NCBI RefSeq assembly: GCF_002213415.1
Contig: NZ_NJGU01000001.1
Location: 558,001 to 622,000, forward strand
From: Herbaspirillum robiniae
GTDB lineage: Bacteria > Pseudomonadota > Gammaproteobacteria > Burkholderiales > Burkholderiaceae_D
DNA length: 64,000 bases
Direction: 5' to 3'
Part shown: positions 51,803-60,803 of the stretch, in pieces
Position numbering within the stretch: position 1 is the stretch's first letter
How the letters are laid out: every line of letters begins with the position of its first letter
Translations under genes and position numbers: made by a program
The notes under the pieces: model-generated
The model's input: the letters and a program-made list of their open reading frames with translations, nothing else
Told to the model about the DNA's origin: nothing
The model's database searches: none

Positions 51803-53203
51803 TCAGGCGGGGAGAGATCTGGAGCCGCGTCCCAGGATCAGGCGGCGGTCGCGTTTGCCGTCCATGCTGGGCACGGCGATGCTGCCCAGCACCGGCAGGC
51901 CCAGGCCTTCCACCAGGTCCGCTTCCGAGCGCACACGGCGGTTGATCAGTTCCAGACCCAGCGCGGCGGCCACACCCAGCACGAAGCCGACGAACATCGA
52001 CAGGATCAGGTTGATCACGATGCGCGGGCTGGACGGGCTGGTCGGCGGCACGGCGGTGGCCAGGATGGAGATGTCCGACTGGTTGGACTGTCCTTCCAGG
52101 TTGGTCTGCATGTAACGCTGCGCGGTCAGCTCATAGGCGCGCTGCGCACTGTCCAGGTCGCGCGAGAGCACCGAGAGTTCGTCGCGGGTGCGATTGAGCT
52201 CGAGCACCTTCTGCTTCTGGGCATCGAACTCGGCGCGCACTTCGGCCTCGCGCTTTTGCAGGATGGTGGCATTGGTGCCCACGCTGGCCGAGGTCGCCGA
52301 CACGGCGGCGGCCAGTTGCGCGCGCAGGCCGTCCACTTCAGCCTTGGCGTTCATGTAGTCGGGATGGTTCTTGCCCAGGCGCTTGGCGGCCTGCTCGAAG
52401 CGCGCTTCGGAGGCGGCCAGGTTGGCCTTCAGGTTCTGCACCAGCGGATTGGCGTTGACGTCCGGCGAATCCTGCGCGCGACCGGCGGCCTGGCGGCGCG
52501 ACTGCGCTTCCGACAAGGCGCCCTGCGCCATCACCAGCTGGGTCGAGAGGTCGTTGAGACGATTGCTCTCGACGTCCATGCGGTTGTCCAGGTTGGTGAT
52601 GCCGTGGTCCTGCTGGTACTTGGAGAGCTTGACCTGGGCCTTCTCGTAGTTGTCGCGCAAGACCTTGATCTGGTCGTTGAAATAGGCGGAGGCTTTGCGG
52701 GTGGGGTCGAGCTTGAGCTGCATGCTCACCTGCTGGTAGGCCTCGGCGAAGGCGTTGGCCATGGTCGCCACGAACTGCGGATCACGCCCCTTGTAGGTGA
52801 TGTCGATCACGCTGCTGTCGCGCGACGCTACCGCGTCGAGATTGCGCAGCAGGATGTCGGCCAGCCAGTTGCGCATGTCGGTCGAGGTGCCGCTGGCGGC
52901 GTAGCTCTCCTTGACCGACGGCTCGTTGACCAGCTTCAGGTTGTCGATCACCGCCAGCGCCACGCTGCGGCTGTTGATGATGTTGACCTGGGTCGGCATG
53001 TAGCCCGGCAAAGCCTGGGCCGTCACCATCAGGCCGGTCACCGGGTCGGTCGCCTTGTAATTGAGCACCACCGACGACGAGGCCTTGTACTGCTTGGGCA
53101 GCAGCAGGCTGACCACCAGGGTGGCCGCCACGGTCACGCCGAAGATCATCAGGATGATCTTCATGTGCGCCCGCAGGATCAGTAAAAACTGGGATAGGTT
53201 CAT
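51803..53203 (-). CDS. epsF: Polysaccharide co-polymerase / chain-length determinant EpsF (Wzz-type)
   Basis: EpsF spans the inner membrane and controls chain length with EpsG. It has 466 residues; AGGAG lies 9 bases upstream. TM1 is at about 14-36 (MKIILMIFGVTVAATLVVSL). The Wzz-type domain begins YKASSSVVLNYKATDPVTGL. A long periplasmic coiled coil (about 170-360) has many Gln/Ala/Lys heptads. The Pro-rich PPTSPSSPRIVINLILSMFV leads into TM2 (about 402-425). A short cytoplasmic tail ends with a basic stretch. Confidence 0.93.
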   Translation of the reverse strand: MNLSQFLLILRAHMKIILMIFGVTVAATLVVSLLLPKQYKASSSVVLNYKATDPVTGLMVTAQALPGYMPTQVNIINSRSVALAVIDNLKLVNEPSVKESYAASGTSTDMRNWLADILLRNLDAVASRDSSVIDITYKGRDPQFVATMANAFAEAYQQVSMQLKLDPTRKASAYFNDQIKVLRDNYEKAQVKLSKYQQDHGITNLDNRMDVESNRLNDLSTQLVMAQGALSEAQSRRQAAGRAQDSPDVNANPLVQNLKANLAASEARFEQAAKRLGKNHPDYMNAKAEVDGLRAQLAAAVSATSASVGTNATILQKREAEVRAEFDAQKQKVLELNRTRDELSVLSRDLDSAQRAYELTAQRYMQTNLEGQSNQSDISILATAVPPTSPSSPRIVINLILSMFVGFVLGVAAALGLELINRRVRSEADLVEGLGLPVLGSIAVPSMDGKRDRRLILGRGSRSLPA

Positions 53204-53275
53204 TATCGAATGCTCCTGACTAAAGGTCCTTGGCCACCAGGGACCATAAATTTCCGGGAACCGCCCGGTGCCCGG

Positions 53276-54070
53276 TCAGAACCAGCTTTCCTTGACGTAG
53301 ACGATGTCGTCCGCCTGCAGCAAGTCGTCCTTCTTCACATCGAGCTCCTGCAGCACGCCGTCCGTATCGCGGCGCTTGACCTTGAGGCCGCGCTCGGTAC
53401 CGCGCAGCGTCAAGCCGCCGCCCACCGACAGCGCCTGCAGCACGGTAGTGCCGCGCTCAAGCTTGTACATGCCCGGGCGCTGCACCTCGCCATAGATGTA
53501 GAAACGCAGCGAACGTTCGACATAGATCACGTCGTTGGCCGACACCGTAGGCAGCTCGCTGGTGTCGCCGTTGTGGGTGACGGCGTAGATGTCGACCAGC
53601 GTGCGCTTCACCTGGCCGTTCTCGTTGTGCACGATGGTGACCGCGTCGCCGCCGTCCGGGTTGACGCCGCCGGCCAGCGCGATCACGTCGGCCACGTTGC
53701 GCTTGCCGTCAAGCGGATAGCGTCCCGGCTTGTAGACCTGGCCGAGCACGGACACCATCTGGCTCTGCGGCGTGGTGACCAGGATGTTGACCTGCGGGTT
53801 GACCAGGTAGCCGCCCTTCTTGAGCAGGTCGGCGATCTTGCGTTCGGCCTGCGAGGTGGCCAGGCCGCCGATCTTGACTTCACCGATCAGCGGATAGCTG
53901 ATCACGCCCGCCTCGCTGATGCGTGTCTCCAGCGTGAGGTCCTGGCTGCCGTAGACGTTGACGCGGATCACGTCTCCCGGTCCCAAAGGTATGTCTTCCG
54001 CCATGGCGGAGGACCCAAGGCCGGCGGCAATCAGCAAACCTGCAAGCAGCAGTAAGATTTTTCTCATCAT
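53276..54070 (-). CDS. epsE: Polysaccharide export protein EpsE (Wza-type, periplasmic SLBB)
   Basis: The protein has 264 residues and GGAG 8 bases before the ATG. A Sec signal without a lipobox Cys ends near GSSAMA. The poly-export domain follows: EDIPLGPGDVIRVNVYGSQD then LTLETRISEAGVISYPLIGE. Two SLBB-type repeats are seen, SVLGQVYKPGRYPLDGKRNV and FYIYGEVQRPGMYKLERGTT. The lack of a lipoprotein Cys and of a clear outer-membrane helix suggests that another protein, such as EpsL, provides the outer-membrane passage. It lies between epsD and epsF. Confidence 0.92.
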   Translation of the reverse strand: MMRKILLLLAGLLIAAGLGSSAMAEDIPLGPGDVIRVNVYGSQDLTLETRISEAGVISYPLIGEVKIGGLATSQAERKIADLLKKGGYLVNPQVNILVTTPQSQMVSVLGQVYKPGRYPLDGKRNVADVIALAGGVNPDGGDAVTIVHNENGQVKRTLVDIYAVTHNGDTSELPTVSANDVIYVERSLRFYIYGEVQRPGMYKLERGTTVLQALSVGGGLTLRGTERGLKVKRRDTDGVLQELDVKKDDLLQADDIVYVKESWF

Positions 54071-54149
54071 TGTTTTAACTCCGGATTACGTCTGTTAGTA
54101 CGTCGGTTAGCCCACGATTCTGGTCCGGCACATCATGCCGGGGCATAGC

Positions 54150-55115
54150 TCACTTGATGCCGGACAGGCCGCGCGCGACGGCATCGTCCTTCGGCGCCGC
54201 GGCGCCGCTTCCCTGCACCGCGGTGGTGGCGGCAGGCGCGGCGGCGAGGTCCTTCAGGGCCTTGGCCTTGTCGAAGTAATCGATCTTGGCATCGGCCTTG
54301 AGGCGGTTGAGCTCCTGGTCGGTGATGCGTCCCTGGCCTTGCGCCACCAGATACTGTTCGATCTGCGCGGCGGCCGCGGACTGCGACACCGGGGCGCTCT
54401 TGACGTCGGCCAGCGCGGCAAGGATGGCGGAGTCGCCTTCCTTGACGATGAACAGCCGGCCACGCTCCATGCCCTTGAGTCCTTCCAGCATCGGCGGCGG
54501 CAGGTCCATGGACGTCTTGACCACCTGCAACCGGGTGAACGGGATGTTGCGTGCGTTGAGCCAGCCGGCAACCTCTTCAAGAGGCCTGGTGCTCGTCATA
54601 AGTTCATTGAGTTCTTTGCTGAGATTGGCATTGCTGATGACCAACTCAGAAAATTCATATTGCTTGCGCTGCGCAAACCAGTCCGGATGCTGGCGGTAGA
54701 AGTCGTCGACCTCCTGCTGGCTGGGGCGCGCCGGCTTGCTCAGCTTCATCTGCACATAGCTTTGCGCCAGGACCAGGTCCTTGGCGCGCTCGATGTCGGC
54801 GAGCACGGACGGATTGGAGTCCAGCTTTTCCTTCCGGGCCGCATTGACCAGCAGCTGCCGGGCGACCAGCCCGTCGAGCAGCTGCTTGCTGGCTTCTCGT
54901 GCACCGCTTCGGCCCAGCTCCGCATTGAGCTGGTGAATGGTGATTTCCTTGCCGTCGACGCTGGCCAGCGCCTGTCCTGACGAAGCTTCGTTCTTGCTTC
55001 CGCAGGCAGCCAGCGCTCCCAGCAACACGATCGAGACCGCGGTTTTCAGTTTGCCCGTGGCGGCAAACCGCATTGCATATCTTGTTCTTCTCATCCTGGC
55101 AGCTTTCAATTCCAT
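54150..55115 (-). CDS. epsD: EpsD-family peptidyl-prolyl isomerase-like lipoprotein
   Basis: This is a SurA/PpiC-like periplasmic lipoprotein of EPS loci. From the ATG at 55115 it has 321 residues. Other starts at 55094 and 55073 are possible; the last gives the neatest signal (MRFAATGKLKTAVSIVLLGA, lipobox LAAC). SurA-like N-terminal helices read VDGKEITIHQLNAELGRSGA and QLLDGLVARQLLVNAARKEK. The following region SQQEVDDFYRQHPDWFAQRK and a degenerate isomerase part (EGDSAILAALADVKSAPVSQ) fit the EpsD family. The C-terminal Ala/Thr-rich tail is probably disordered. It lies 79 bases before epsE. Confidence 0.88.
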   Translation of the reverse strand: MELKAARMRRTRYAMRFAATGKLKTAVSIVLLGALAACGSKNEASSGQALASVDGKEITIHQLNAELGRSGAREASKQLLDGLVARQLLVNAARKEKLDSNPSVLADIERAKDLVLAQSYVQMKLSKPARPSQQEVDDFYRQHPDWFAQRKQYEFSELVISNANLSKELNELMTSTRPLEEVAGWLNARNIPFTRLQVVKTSMDLPPPMLEGLKGMERGRLFIVKEGDSAILAALADVKSAPVSQSAAAAQIEQYLVAQGQGRITDQELNRLKADAKIDYFDKAKALKDLAAAPAATTAVQGSGAAAPKDDAVARGLSGIK

Positions 55116-55212
55116 ACCTCGTTGGACGGCATGGCGATCCCTGCCCTGCACTGCGGCTGGCAACTCCGCAATGCTTGCGACGGCGCAAGGACCACCCTGT
55201 TTTTCTTGATTG

Positions 55213-56628
55213 CTAGTAGGCGTTCTCTCTCTTGAGCACGAGGCGCACGGTTTGGATGATGATCCACAGGTCGAAGGTGAGCGACCATCGGCGCAGATAC
55301 TCCAGATCGAATTCGATACGCGCTTTCATCTTGTCGAGCGTCTCCGTCTCGCCGCGCAAGCCGTTGACCTGCGCCCAGCCGGTGATGCCCGGCTTGACCT
55401 TGTGGCGCAGCATGTAGCCCTTGATCTGCTTGCGGTAAAGCTCGTTGTGGGCGACCGCATGAGGGCGCGGCCCCACGATGCTCATCCTGCCCTGCAGGAC
55501 ATTGACGAACTGCGGCAGCTCGTCGAGCGAACTCTTGCGCAGGAAGCCGCCGATCTTGGTCAGGCGCATATCGCCCTTCTGCGCCTGCTTCACCGCGGCG
55601 CCGTCTTCCATGACCGTCATCGAGCGGAATTTGTAGACCACGATCTCTTCGCCGTCCAGGCCGTATCGGCGCTGCTTGAAGATCACCGGGCCCGGCGAAG
55701 TCACCTTGACGCAGATCGCGATGACCATCAGCACCGGCAGCAGCATCAGCAGGATGATGGAGGCCAGCACGACGTCGCTGACGCGCTTGACGAAGTTGTT
55801 CATGCCGGTGAACGGCGTTTCGCAGATGGCCATCACCGCCATGCCGCCGACGTAGTCGAAGCGCGCCTGGATCAGATTGAAGATGTAGATGTCCGGCACG
55901 AAGTAGATCGACGCCGTGGTGTCCTGCAGCTCGTCGATCATCTGCAGCACGCGCGGCTGCGCCGAGATCGGCATGCTGATGTAGACCATGTTGATGTTGT
56001 GCTTGCGCACGTAGGCGGCCACATCGGACATCTTGCCCATCAGCGGCGTGAACGATCCCTGCGGCTGGCGATTGATCTCGCGGTCGTCGAAGAAACCCAT
56101 CAGCCTGACCATCAGCGCCGGATAGTTTTCCATGCGCTCGGCCAGCTTGAGCGCGGCGGGATTGACGCCGATGATGATGGCCTTGCTGACTTCGCCCTTG
56201 GTATGCAGGTCGCGCATCACGCGCGACTGCGCGTACTGCGACACCATCAGGCCGAACGGCGTGCCGATCGCCCAGGCCATGATCACCGGAGAAGAAAACT
56301 GCTGGTAGAACTCGCAGATGTATCCGATCACGCCCAGCACCGCCACCACCGCGATCCAGTCGACGAAGATCGGCGTCACCGAACGCACGCCCTGGGGATT
56401 GCGGCGCAGGCGTCGCTCATGGAATTCGGAGAAGAAATAGGAGCTGACGAAGAACGCCATGATGGCCAGCACCCAGTAGTCACCGGTAAACGACAGGCCG
56501 TTGAGACGGACCAGGATCCACAGGTAAGTGACGATCAGCGCCGGCTCCAGCAATCGCTTGAAGACCATTACGATCACATTGGGCTTCACGTTGACCAATG
56601 GCAAGGTGTCGCGAATTTCATTATTCAT
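55213..56628 (-). CDS. epsB: Undecaprenyl-phosphate sugar phosphotransferase EpsB
   Basis: This priming enzyme transfers hexose-1-phosphate to undecaprenyl phosphate, the first committed step. It has 471 residues from the ATG at 56628; an upstream ATG at 56649 overlaps epsL. Four membrane helices occur in the first 130 residues. A central Rossmann-like region follows ([20 protein letters not shown]). A fifth helix ([20 protein letters not shown]) leads to the catalytic bacterial sugar transferase domain with [36 protein letters not shown] and [16 protein letters not shown]. The C-terminus is [11 protein letters not shown]. Confidence 0.95.
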   Translation of the reverse strand: MNNEIRDTLPLVNVKPNVIVMVFKRLLEPALIVTYLWILVRLNGLSFTGDYWVLAIMAFFVSSYFFSEFHERRLRRNPQGVRSVTPIFVDWIAVVAVLGVIGYICEFYQQFSSPVIMAWAIGTPFGLMVSQYAQSRVMRDLHTKGEVSKAIIIGVNPAALKLAERMENYPALMVRLMGFFDDREINRQPQGSFTPLMGKMSDVAAYVRKHNINMVYISMPISAQPRVLQMIDELQDTTASIYFVPDIYIFNLIQARFDYVGGMAVMAICETPFTGMNNFVKRVSDVVLASIILLMLLPVLMVIAICVKVTSPGPVIFKQRRYGLDGEEIVVYKFRSMTVMEDGAAVKQAQKGDMRLTKIGGFLRKSSLDELPQFVNVLQGRMSIVGPRPHAVAHNELYRKQIKGYMLRHKVKPGITGWAQVNGLRGETETLDKMKARIEFDLEYLRRWSLTFDLWIIIQTVRLVLKRENAY

Positions 56629-56638
56629 TTTGGGGGCC

Positions 56639-57874
56639 TCAGAACTCATAGCGCGTGGTCAATGCAATACCGTTGGAGACGTAACCGAAACTGTCGATAT
56701 TTGACTGCACATTCTCGCGGTAGATGGCCGCCATCAGCGACAGCGACCTCAACGGAGAATAAGTAATGCTGAAACTGGCCTTCTCGTACCTGTCCTTCCG
56801 GTTGGAAGGGGTGACGCCTGTGATAACGGCGGCGCCGTTATAGTTGCGCCGCTGGTAATCGAAAGATCCGTCGAAACGCAACTTCTCGGTGGCCTTGTGG
56901 ACCGCCGCCAGGCTGATGCCGTTGGTCAGCGAGTAGTTCGCATCCACATCACTCAGACCGCCGATCTCACGCCAAAGGTTCAACTTGAAACCGGTCTTGG
57001 CGGTTGCCGCCCAGTCAGCGATGAGCCTGGCGTTGAAGCCGCTGTAGTCGGCCGCGCCGCCGGCGACGCGCTGGCGGCTGACATAGCCGCCCAGGAACTG
57101 CAGCTTGGTCTTGCCGCTGTAGAGCCAGGTGACGCGCGCCTTGAGCTCATCCTGGGTGAACGAATTGTTGACGACCGAACCGCTGACGACGGTGGACTCG
57201 GGGTAATTGCCCTTCGTGTGCCTCGCCTGCAACCCTGCGATGCTGCCGCTGCGCGCCGTATAGTCCAGCCCCACTTCGGTGATGTCCTGGGTGAAGCTGT
57301 TGGCTTGCTGCGAGGCAAGCTCGTAACCGAGGCCGAAACGCGAAAACTGCGCGCGGGCAGTCCAGTCCGGATGCAATTGCCATGCCACCGTCGCGTATTT
57401 GGTCTGCATGGTGCGCAGGTTCTTTTCCAGCACCCGCAAGTTCTGGAACGGCGTGAGCGACTGCGAATAGACGTAGCCGATATCACCGGTGAAACGCTCA
57501 CCGAGGGCCCAGCCCCAATACGCGTTGAGGTCACGGCCGTTGTTGTCGAACTGCTTGAAGTAATCGAAACTGTTTTTGTTCAGGCTCGCGTCTACGCGAA
57601 CGTGCTGGCGGCTGAACATCCTGTCGAATCGGATCCCTCCGACGCTGGAGTGGACATAATCAGACATTTGCGAGGTGCCGAGGGCGGATTGCGCCGCGGC
57701 AGAATCACGCAGTCGCAGCAAATTGTCGTCATACAAGATTGAATATTGTACGTACGGCGTCACCACCTGCCCGTCATCTGCGGCACGCGCTTCCTGAATA
57801 GACGCCAAGGCAAGTACAGCAAGTACTTGCGCGCCATTCCGACGATTGATCCAACTATGAACCTGCCAAGCCAT
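56639..57874 (-). CDS. epsL: Outer-membrane beta-barrel protein EpsL
   Basis: The protein has 411 residues from the ATG at 57874, with AAAGGA about 11 bases upstream; the exact start is less sure. A signal peptide (GAQVLAVLALASIQEARA) leads to ADDGQVVTPYVQYSILYDDN, the typical EpsL opening. The rest is a string of amphipathic strands with many Tyr/Arg/Asn, and it ends YVSNGIALTTRYEF with a C-terminal Phe as in barrel proteins. The EpsL family accompanies exosortase-linked EPS loci, probably as the export porin. It is the first gene of the 11-gene operon. Confidence 0.88.
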   Translation of the reverse strand: MAWQVHSWINRRNGAQVLAVLALASIQEARAADDGQVVTPYVQYSILYDDNLLRLRDSAAAQSALGTSQMSDYVHSSVGGIRFDRMFSRQHVRVDASLNKNSFDYFKQFDNNGRDLNAYWGWALGERFTGDIGYVYSQSLTPFQNLRVLEKNLRTMQTKYATVAWQLHPDWTARAQFSRFGLGYELASQQANSFTQDITEVGLDYTARSGSIAGLQARHTKGNYPESTVVSGSVVNNSFTQDELKARVTWLYSGKTKLQFLGGYVSRQRVAGGAADYSGFNARLIADWAATAKTGFKLNLWREIGGLSDVDANYSLTNGISLAAVHKATEKLRFDGSFDYQRRNYNGAAVITGVTPSNRKDRYEKASFSITYSPLRSLSLMAAIYRENVQSNIDSFGYVSNGIALTTRYEF

Positions 57875-58289
57875 CTTTCCCAATGTCCTTTCTTTTTTAA
57901 TTCGTCTTTTAAAACAATGGCAATTTCCGGCGCCGACATTGCTGCGATGCAACAGGAAAAATCAGGTTTAATCATGCATCATTTTCGTGAATTAATCAAA
58001 ATAAATTCAGAAAATTTATTGCGTTTAAGAAAATGATGTGCTAATGCAAAAACACCTACTTTTCGTCAATCGGATAAATCCCACTGATCTTGTAGGACGA
58101 CAGGAAGTTTTCTCTTCCCCGACGCCGACATCGCGATATCTTTGCTGCATGACCCGAACTTGCGACGTCTCCGACAATCAACCTCATCTTTTAATGATCT
58201 TGTAATCGAAATTTTTCGGTCATCAGATCGAACGGATATAAGATCACTCAACCTCACTTAAGGTTCTTTCGAATCTCGGATTTCAGTTC
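57875..58289. promoter_or_regulatory. AT-rich divergent control region of the main eps operon
   Basis: 415 bases lie between epsL (minus) and the PAP2 gene (plus). The part 57885-58040 is strikingly AT-rich compared with the surrounding genes, with runs such as TTCTTTTTTAATTCG and AATAAATTCAGAAAATTTAT. It should contain the main eps promoter and is a good candidate for silencer/activator control. Short open frames here are not convincing. Confidence 0.55.
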
Positions 58290-58898
58290 ATGAGCTTGTG
58301 GTACAGCATCACTTTCCTGGGCGACAGCGCCTTCACCGTGCCCGGAGCATGCGCCGTCGCGCTATGGCTGGGCCTCAATGGCTGGTGGCGGCAGATGCTG
58401 CGCTGGCTGTTCATTTTCGGCACGGCAATGATGATCGTGGTCATCACCAAGCTGCTGTACATGGGCTGGAACATCGCGCCGCCGCTGCTTTACAACTTCA
58501 CCGGCATCAGCGGCCACTCGGCGTCCGCCACGGCGCTTTACCTCACCGTTGCGGTGCTGCTGACCGAAGGCAGAGCGCCACGATGGCGCATGCTGGCCAT
58601 CGCCGCCGCCGGCGTGCTGGTGCTGGCGGTGGGCATGTCGCGCTTCATGATCAGGGTGCATTCCGCGTCGGAGATCGTCACTGGACTGACGCTGGGCGCG
58701 CTCGCCGCGTGGTGGTTCTGCCGCGGACTCTCCGACAGCGGCCGTGCGCTGCGGGGAGGCATCGTGATGGCGGCGACCGCCGCCTTCCTGCTGATGGGAA
58801 CCTCGGGCCAGCCGGCGCCGACGCATGATTTGCTCAAGCAGCTGGCGCAGTCCCTCTCAGGCCGGGACCAGGCCTATACCCGCAGCATTCCTCTCTGA
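58290..58898 (+). CDS. PAP2-superfamily membrane phosphatase
   Basis: This membrane phosphatase of the undecaprenyl-pyrophosphate/phosphatidic acid phosphatase type has 202 residues. Five to six hydrophobic segments are present. The PAP2 motifs are KLLYMGWNIAPP (motif 1-like), SGHSASATALYL (motif 2, catalytic His) and SRFMIRVHSASEIVTGLTLG (motif 3, SR-x5-H). Next to an EPS operon it may recycle undecaprenyl-pyrophosphate released during polymerisation. No good Shine-Dalgarno is visible before the ATG. A strong terminator follows. Confidence 0.87.
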   Translation: MSLWYSITFLGDSAFTVPGACAVALWLGLNGWWRQMLRWLFIFGTAMMIVVITKLLYMGWNIAPPLLYNFTGISGHSASATALYLTVAVLLTEGRAPRWRMLAIAAAGVLVLAVGMSRFMIRVHSASEIVTGLTLGALAAWWFCRGLSDSGRALRGGIVMAATAAFLLMGTSGQPAPTHDLLKQLAQSLSGRDQAYTRSIPL

Positions 58899-58908
58899 GA
58901 TGCAGATG

Positions 58909-58943
58909 AAAAAAAACGCCGGACATGGTCCGGCGTTTTTTTT
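58909..58943. terminator. Terminator after the PAP2 gene
   Basis: ACGCCGGAC-atg-GTCCGGCGT is flanked by eight A and eight T, an ideal bidirectional intrinsic terminator. Confidence 0.95.
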
Positions 58944-59286
58944 ACGTTAAGAGTTGTAACGGGCCCAGGCGATGATCGCCTGTATGGCGCTCGAATTGAT
59001 GATGAGGGCTGATGCCCATCAGCGGCGAACGGGACGCTGCCCGCGCCGGATATCTGCCGGCTCAAAATATTGAGTATTGCCCGCGTTGAAAACGGTTGCG
59101 CCGGAGGAGCCGACTATGGCGCTGAAGATCGCTTTGCAATCGGGGATGGAATCGCGTCGCTTCCCGACAGCGCCTTGAGAGCGGACGGCAGCGTGCAAAG
59201 CATGACCGCAAAAGCGGTCTGCGAATGGGTCGACAAATCGATCGATGCATACGAGAGAAAGTCTTCGTCGATGAAGACGACAGCGC
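58944..59286. other. 343-base region without a convincing gene
   Basis: Only short open frames occur. A 20-codon frame at about 59116 has GGAGG ahead of its ATG but no recognisable product. No repeats beyond chance, tRNA or promoter consensus were seen. It is downstream of both flanking genes, so nothing needs to be regulated here. Confidence 0.4.
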
Positions 59287-59793
59287 TCACATCCTCTTGA
59301 TCAGATACAAGGCCTGCGCATCATAGCTGGCCAGCTTTTCCGCCAACGGCGGCGGCGCGTTCTCCAAAGCCTCGAAGCCGCACGACCGCCAGTACGGCGC
59401 AGATCCATGCACTGCCACCAGCGCCGCGAAGCGATAGGCGTCGCGCAGCGCCAGCTCCGCAAGCAGCAGGATCAGTGCACGACCCAGCCCGGCTCCCCGC
59501 GCGGCAGGCAGCAAGGCGACGTCATGCAGGTAGAGACAGTCCGCCGCCGCATCGAGCTGCGTCAGCAAGCTGTCGAGCGCGGGCGGATAACCGATCTTGG
59601 CCGGATGCATGAAGGCGTAACCGCAAACGATGCCCTCGCCCTGCGCGATCATGCACCCGCGCGGATAGAGCGCGAGACGCTCGGCGAACACTTCGCGCCG
59701 CTCGAAAAATCCTTCATGCACCTGCGCCGCGATCGCCATGACCGCATCGAGATCGCCGGCCTGCATCGCTCGCCAAGTGTGGCTGTGGCTCAT
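59287..59793 (-). CDS. GNAT-family N-acetyltransferase
   Basis: This acetyl-CoA-dependent acetyltransferase has 168 residues from the ATG at 59793. It starts MSHSHTWRAMQAGDLDAVMA. The acetyl-CoA binding motif A is in LYLHDVALLPAARGAGLGRA (Gln/Arg-x-x-Gly-x-Gly/Ala pattern as RGAGLGRA), and the C-terminal YWRSCGFEALE matches motif B. The substrate is unknown. It is a single gene, upstream of which 75 bases separate it from the merR-side terminator. Confidence 0.9.
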   Translation of the reverse strand: MSHSHTWRAMQAGDLDAVMAIAAQVHEGFFERREVFAERLALYPRGCMIAQGEGIVCGYAFMHPAKIGYPPALDSLLTQLDAAADCLYLHDVALLPAARGAGLGRALILLLAELALRDAYRFAALVAVHGSAPYWRSCGFEALENAPPPLAEKLASYDAQALYLIKRM

Positions 59794-59867
59794 ACCCCTG
59801 ATTTCTCCCCTCTGCAGGCGATGGTCTCGCCCGCTATCTGTCCTATCTGTCGCCCGTCGACGGGCAT

Positions 59868-59898
59868 AAAAAAACCGCTGCGCGCGGCAGCGGTTTTT
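59868..59898 (-). terminator. Terminator of the pheST-ihfA-merR unit
   Basis: The stem CCGCTGC / GCAGCGG has a GCGCG loop, with seven A on the left (T run on the minus strand) and five T on the right. It lies 21 bases after the merR stop. Confidence 0.92.
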
Positions 59899-59918
59899 CG
59901 CGCGGATGCAGGGCCGTA

Positions 59919-60320
59919 TCAGGCCTGCGCACCCGGACGCAGGATCTCCAATACGCCCAACAACTCGGCGCGCACGCGTTCGATGCCCTCTTCGTCCAGG
60001 CTGATGGCGGGGACCTGGGGGATCTCCGGCTGCTCCGGCTCGTTGCTGCCATCGAGCTTGTTGCGCGCACCGCTGATGGTGAAGCCCTGCTCGTAGAGCA
60101 GTTCGCGGATACGGCGGATCAGCAGCACTTCGTGGTGCTGGTAATAACGGCGGTTGCCGCGGCGCTTCACGGGCTTCAGCTGGGTGAATTCCTGTTCCCA
60201 GTAGCGCAGCACGTGCGGCTTGACGCCGCACAGTTCGCTGACTTCGCCGATCGTGAAATAGCGCTTGGCGGGAATCGGCGGCAAGACGATTGCCGCTGGT
60301 TTGTTGACGCGATCGTTCAT
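59919..60320 (-). CDS. MerR-family transcriptional regulator next to ihfA
   Basis: The protein has 133 residues. The MerR helix-turn-helix is clear: KRYFTIGEVSELCGVKPHVL then RYWEQEFTQLKPVKRRGNRR and YYQHHEVLLIRRIRELLYEQ. The effector part is short and has no Cys, so it is not a mercury-type sensor. It starts 3 bases after the ihfA stop, and this ihfA-merR pair is conserved in betaproteobacteria. The target is unknown. Confidence 0.93.
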   Translation of the reverse strand: MNDRVNKPAAIVLPPIPAKRYFTIGEVSELCGVKPHVLRYWEQEFTQLKPVKRRGNRRYYQHHEVLLIRRIRELLYEQGFTISGARNKLDGSNEPEQPEIPQVPAISLDEEGIERVRAELLGVLEILRPGAQA

Positions 60321-60323
60321 AGA

Positions 60324-60737
60324 TTAGACGGGCAGTTCAACGGGGCTGCCGCTGGAGAGCTCCACCATTTCCTTCAGTTTCTGGCTGGCGTGGAACGTGA
60401 CGACACGTCGCGCCGTGATGGGAATTTCTTCACCGGTCTTGGGATTGCGGCCAGGCCGTTGCGGCTTGTCGCGCAACTGGAAGTTGCCGAAGCCGGACAG
60501 CTTGACGGCCTCGCCACGCTCGAGGGCGTTGCGGATCTCGTCGAAGAAGGTTTCCACCATGTCCTTCGCTTCGCGCTTGTTCAGACCGACCTGTTCGAAC
60601 AAAAGTTCGGCCAGTTCGGCCTTGGTCAGCGTGGGCAGGCTCTTGTCCGCCTGCGAACGCGCCTGCGATTCGAGCACGGCTCGGTGCAAGTCTGCGTCCA
60701 GCACGGACTGAAATTCATTCGAATTCACGTTGTTCAT
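60324..60737 (-). CDS. ihfA: Integration host factor alpha subunit, N-terminally extended
   Basis: IHF-alpha pairs with IHF-beta to bend DNA sharply at specific sites. It has 137 residues. The core begins at about residue 36 ([20 protein letters not shown]) and contains the beta-arm region [20 protein letters not shown] followed by [11 protein letters not shown], with the DNA-intercalating Pro. The N-terminal about 35 residues ([20 protein letters not shown]) are extra compared with the roughly 100-residue enterobacterial protein; long forms are known in this group. It lies 66 bases after pheT. Confidence 0.95.
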   Translation of the reverse strand: MNNVNSNEFQSVLDADLHRAVLESQARSQADKSLPTLTKAELAELLFEQVGLNKREAKDMVETFFDEIRNALERGEAVKLSGFGNFQLRDKPQRPGRNPKTGEEIPITARRVVTFHASQKLKEMVELSSGSPVELPV

Positions 60738-60803
60738 GGCGATGAGTGACTAGGCCTGTAATACCGATTCCGGTCTGTTTTATTTTTGCTCGCGGGGATC
60801 ACA

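Noticed and set aside
57760-57975. 71-codon open frame on the minus strand overlapping the epsL start
   Set aside because: It overlaps the epsL signal-peptide region in another frame and lacks a ribosome site; judged chance.
59070-59300. 76-codon open frame (TTG start) before the GNAT gene
   Set aside because: No ribosome site, no recognisable product, and it runs into the convergent GNAT gene end.
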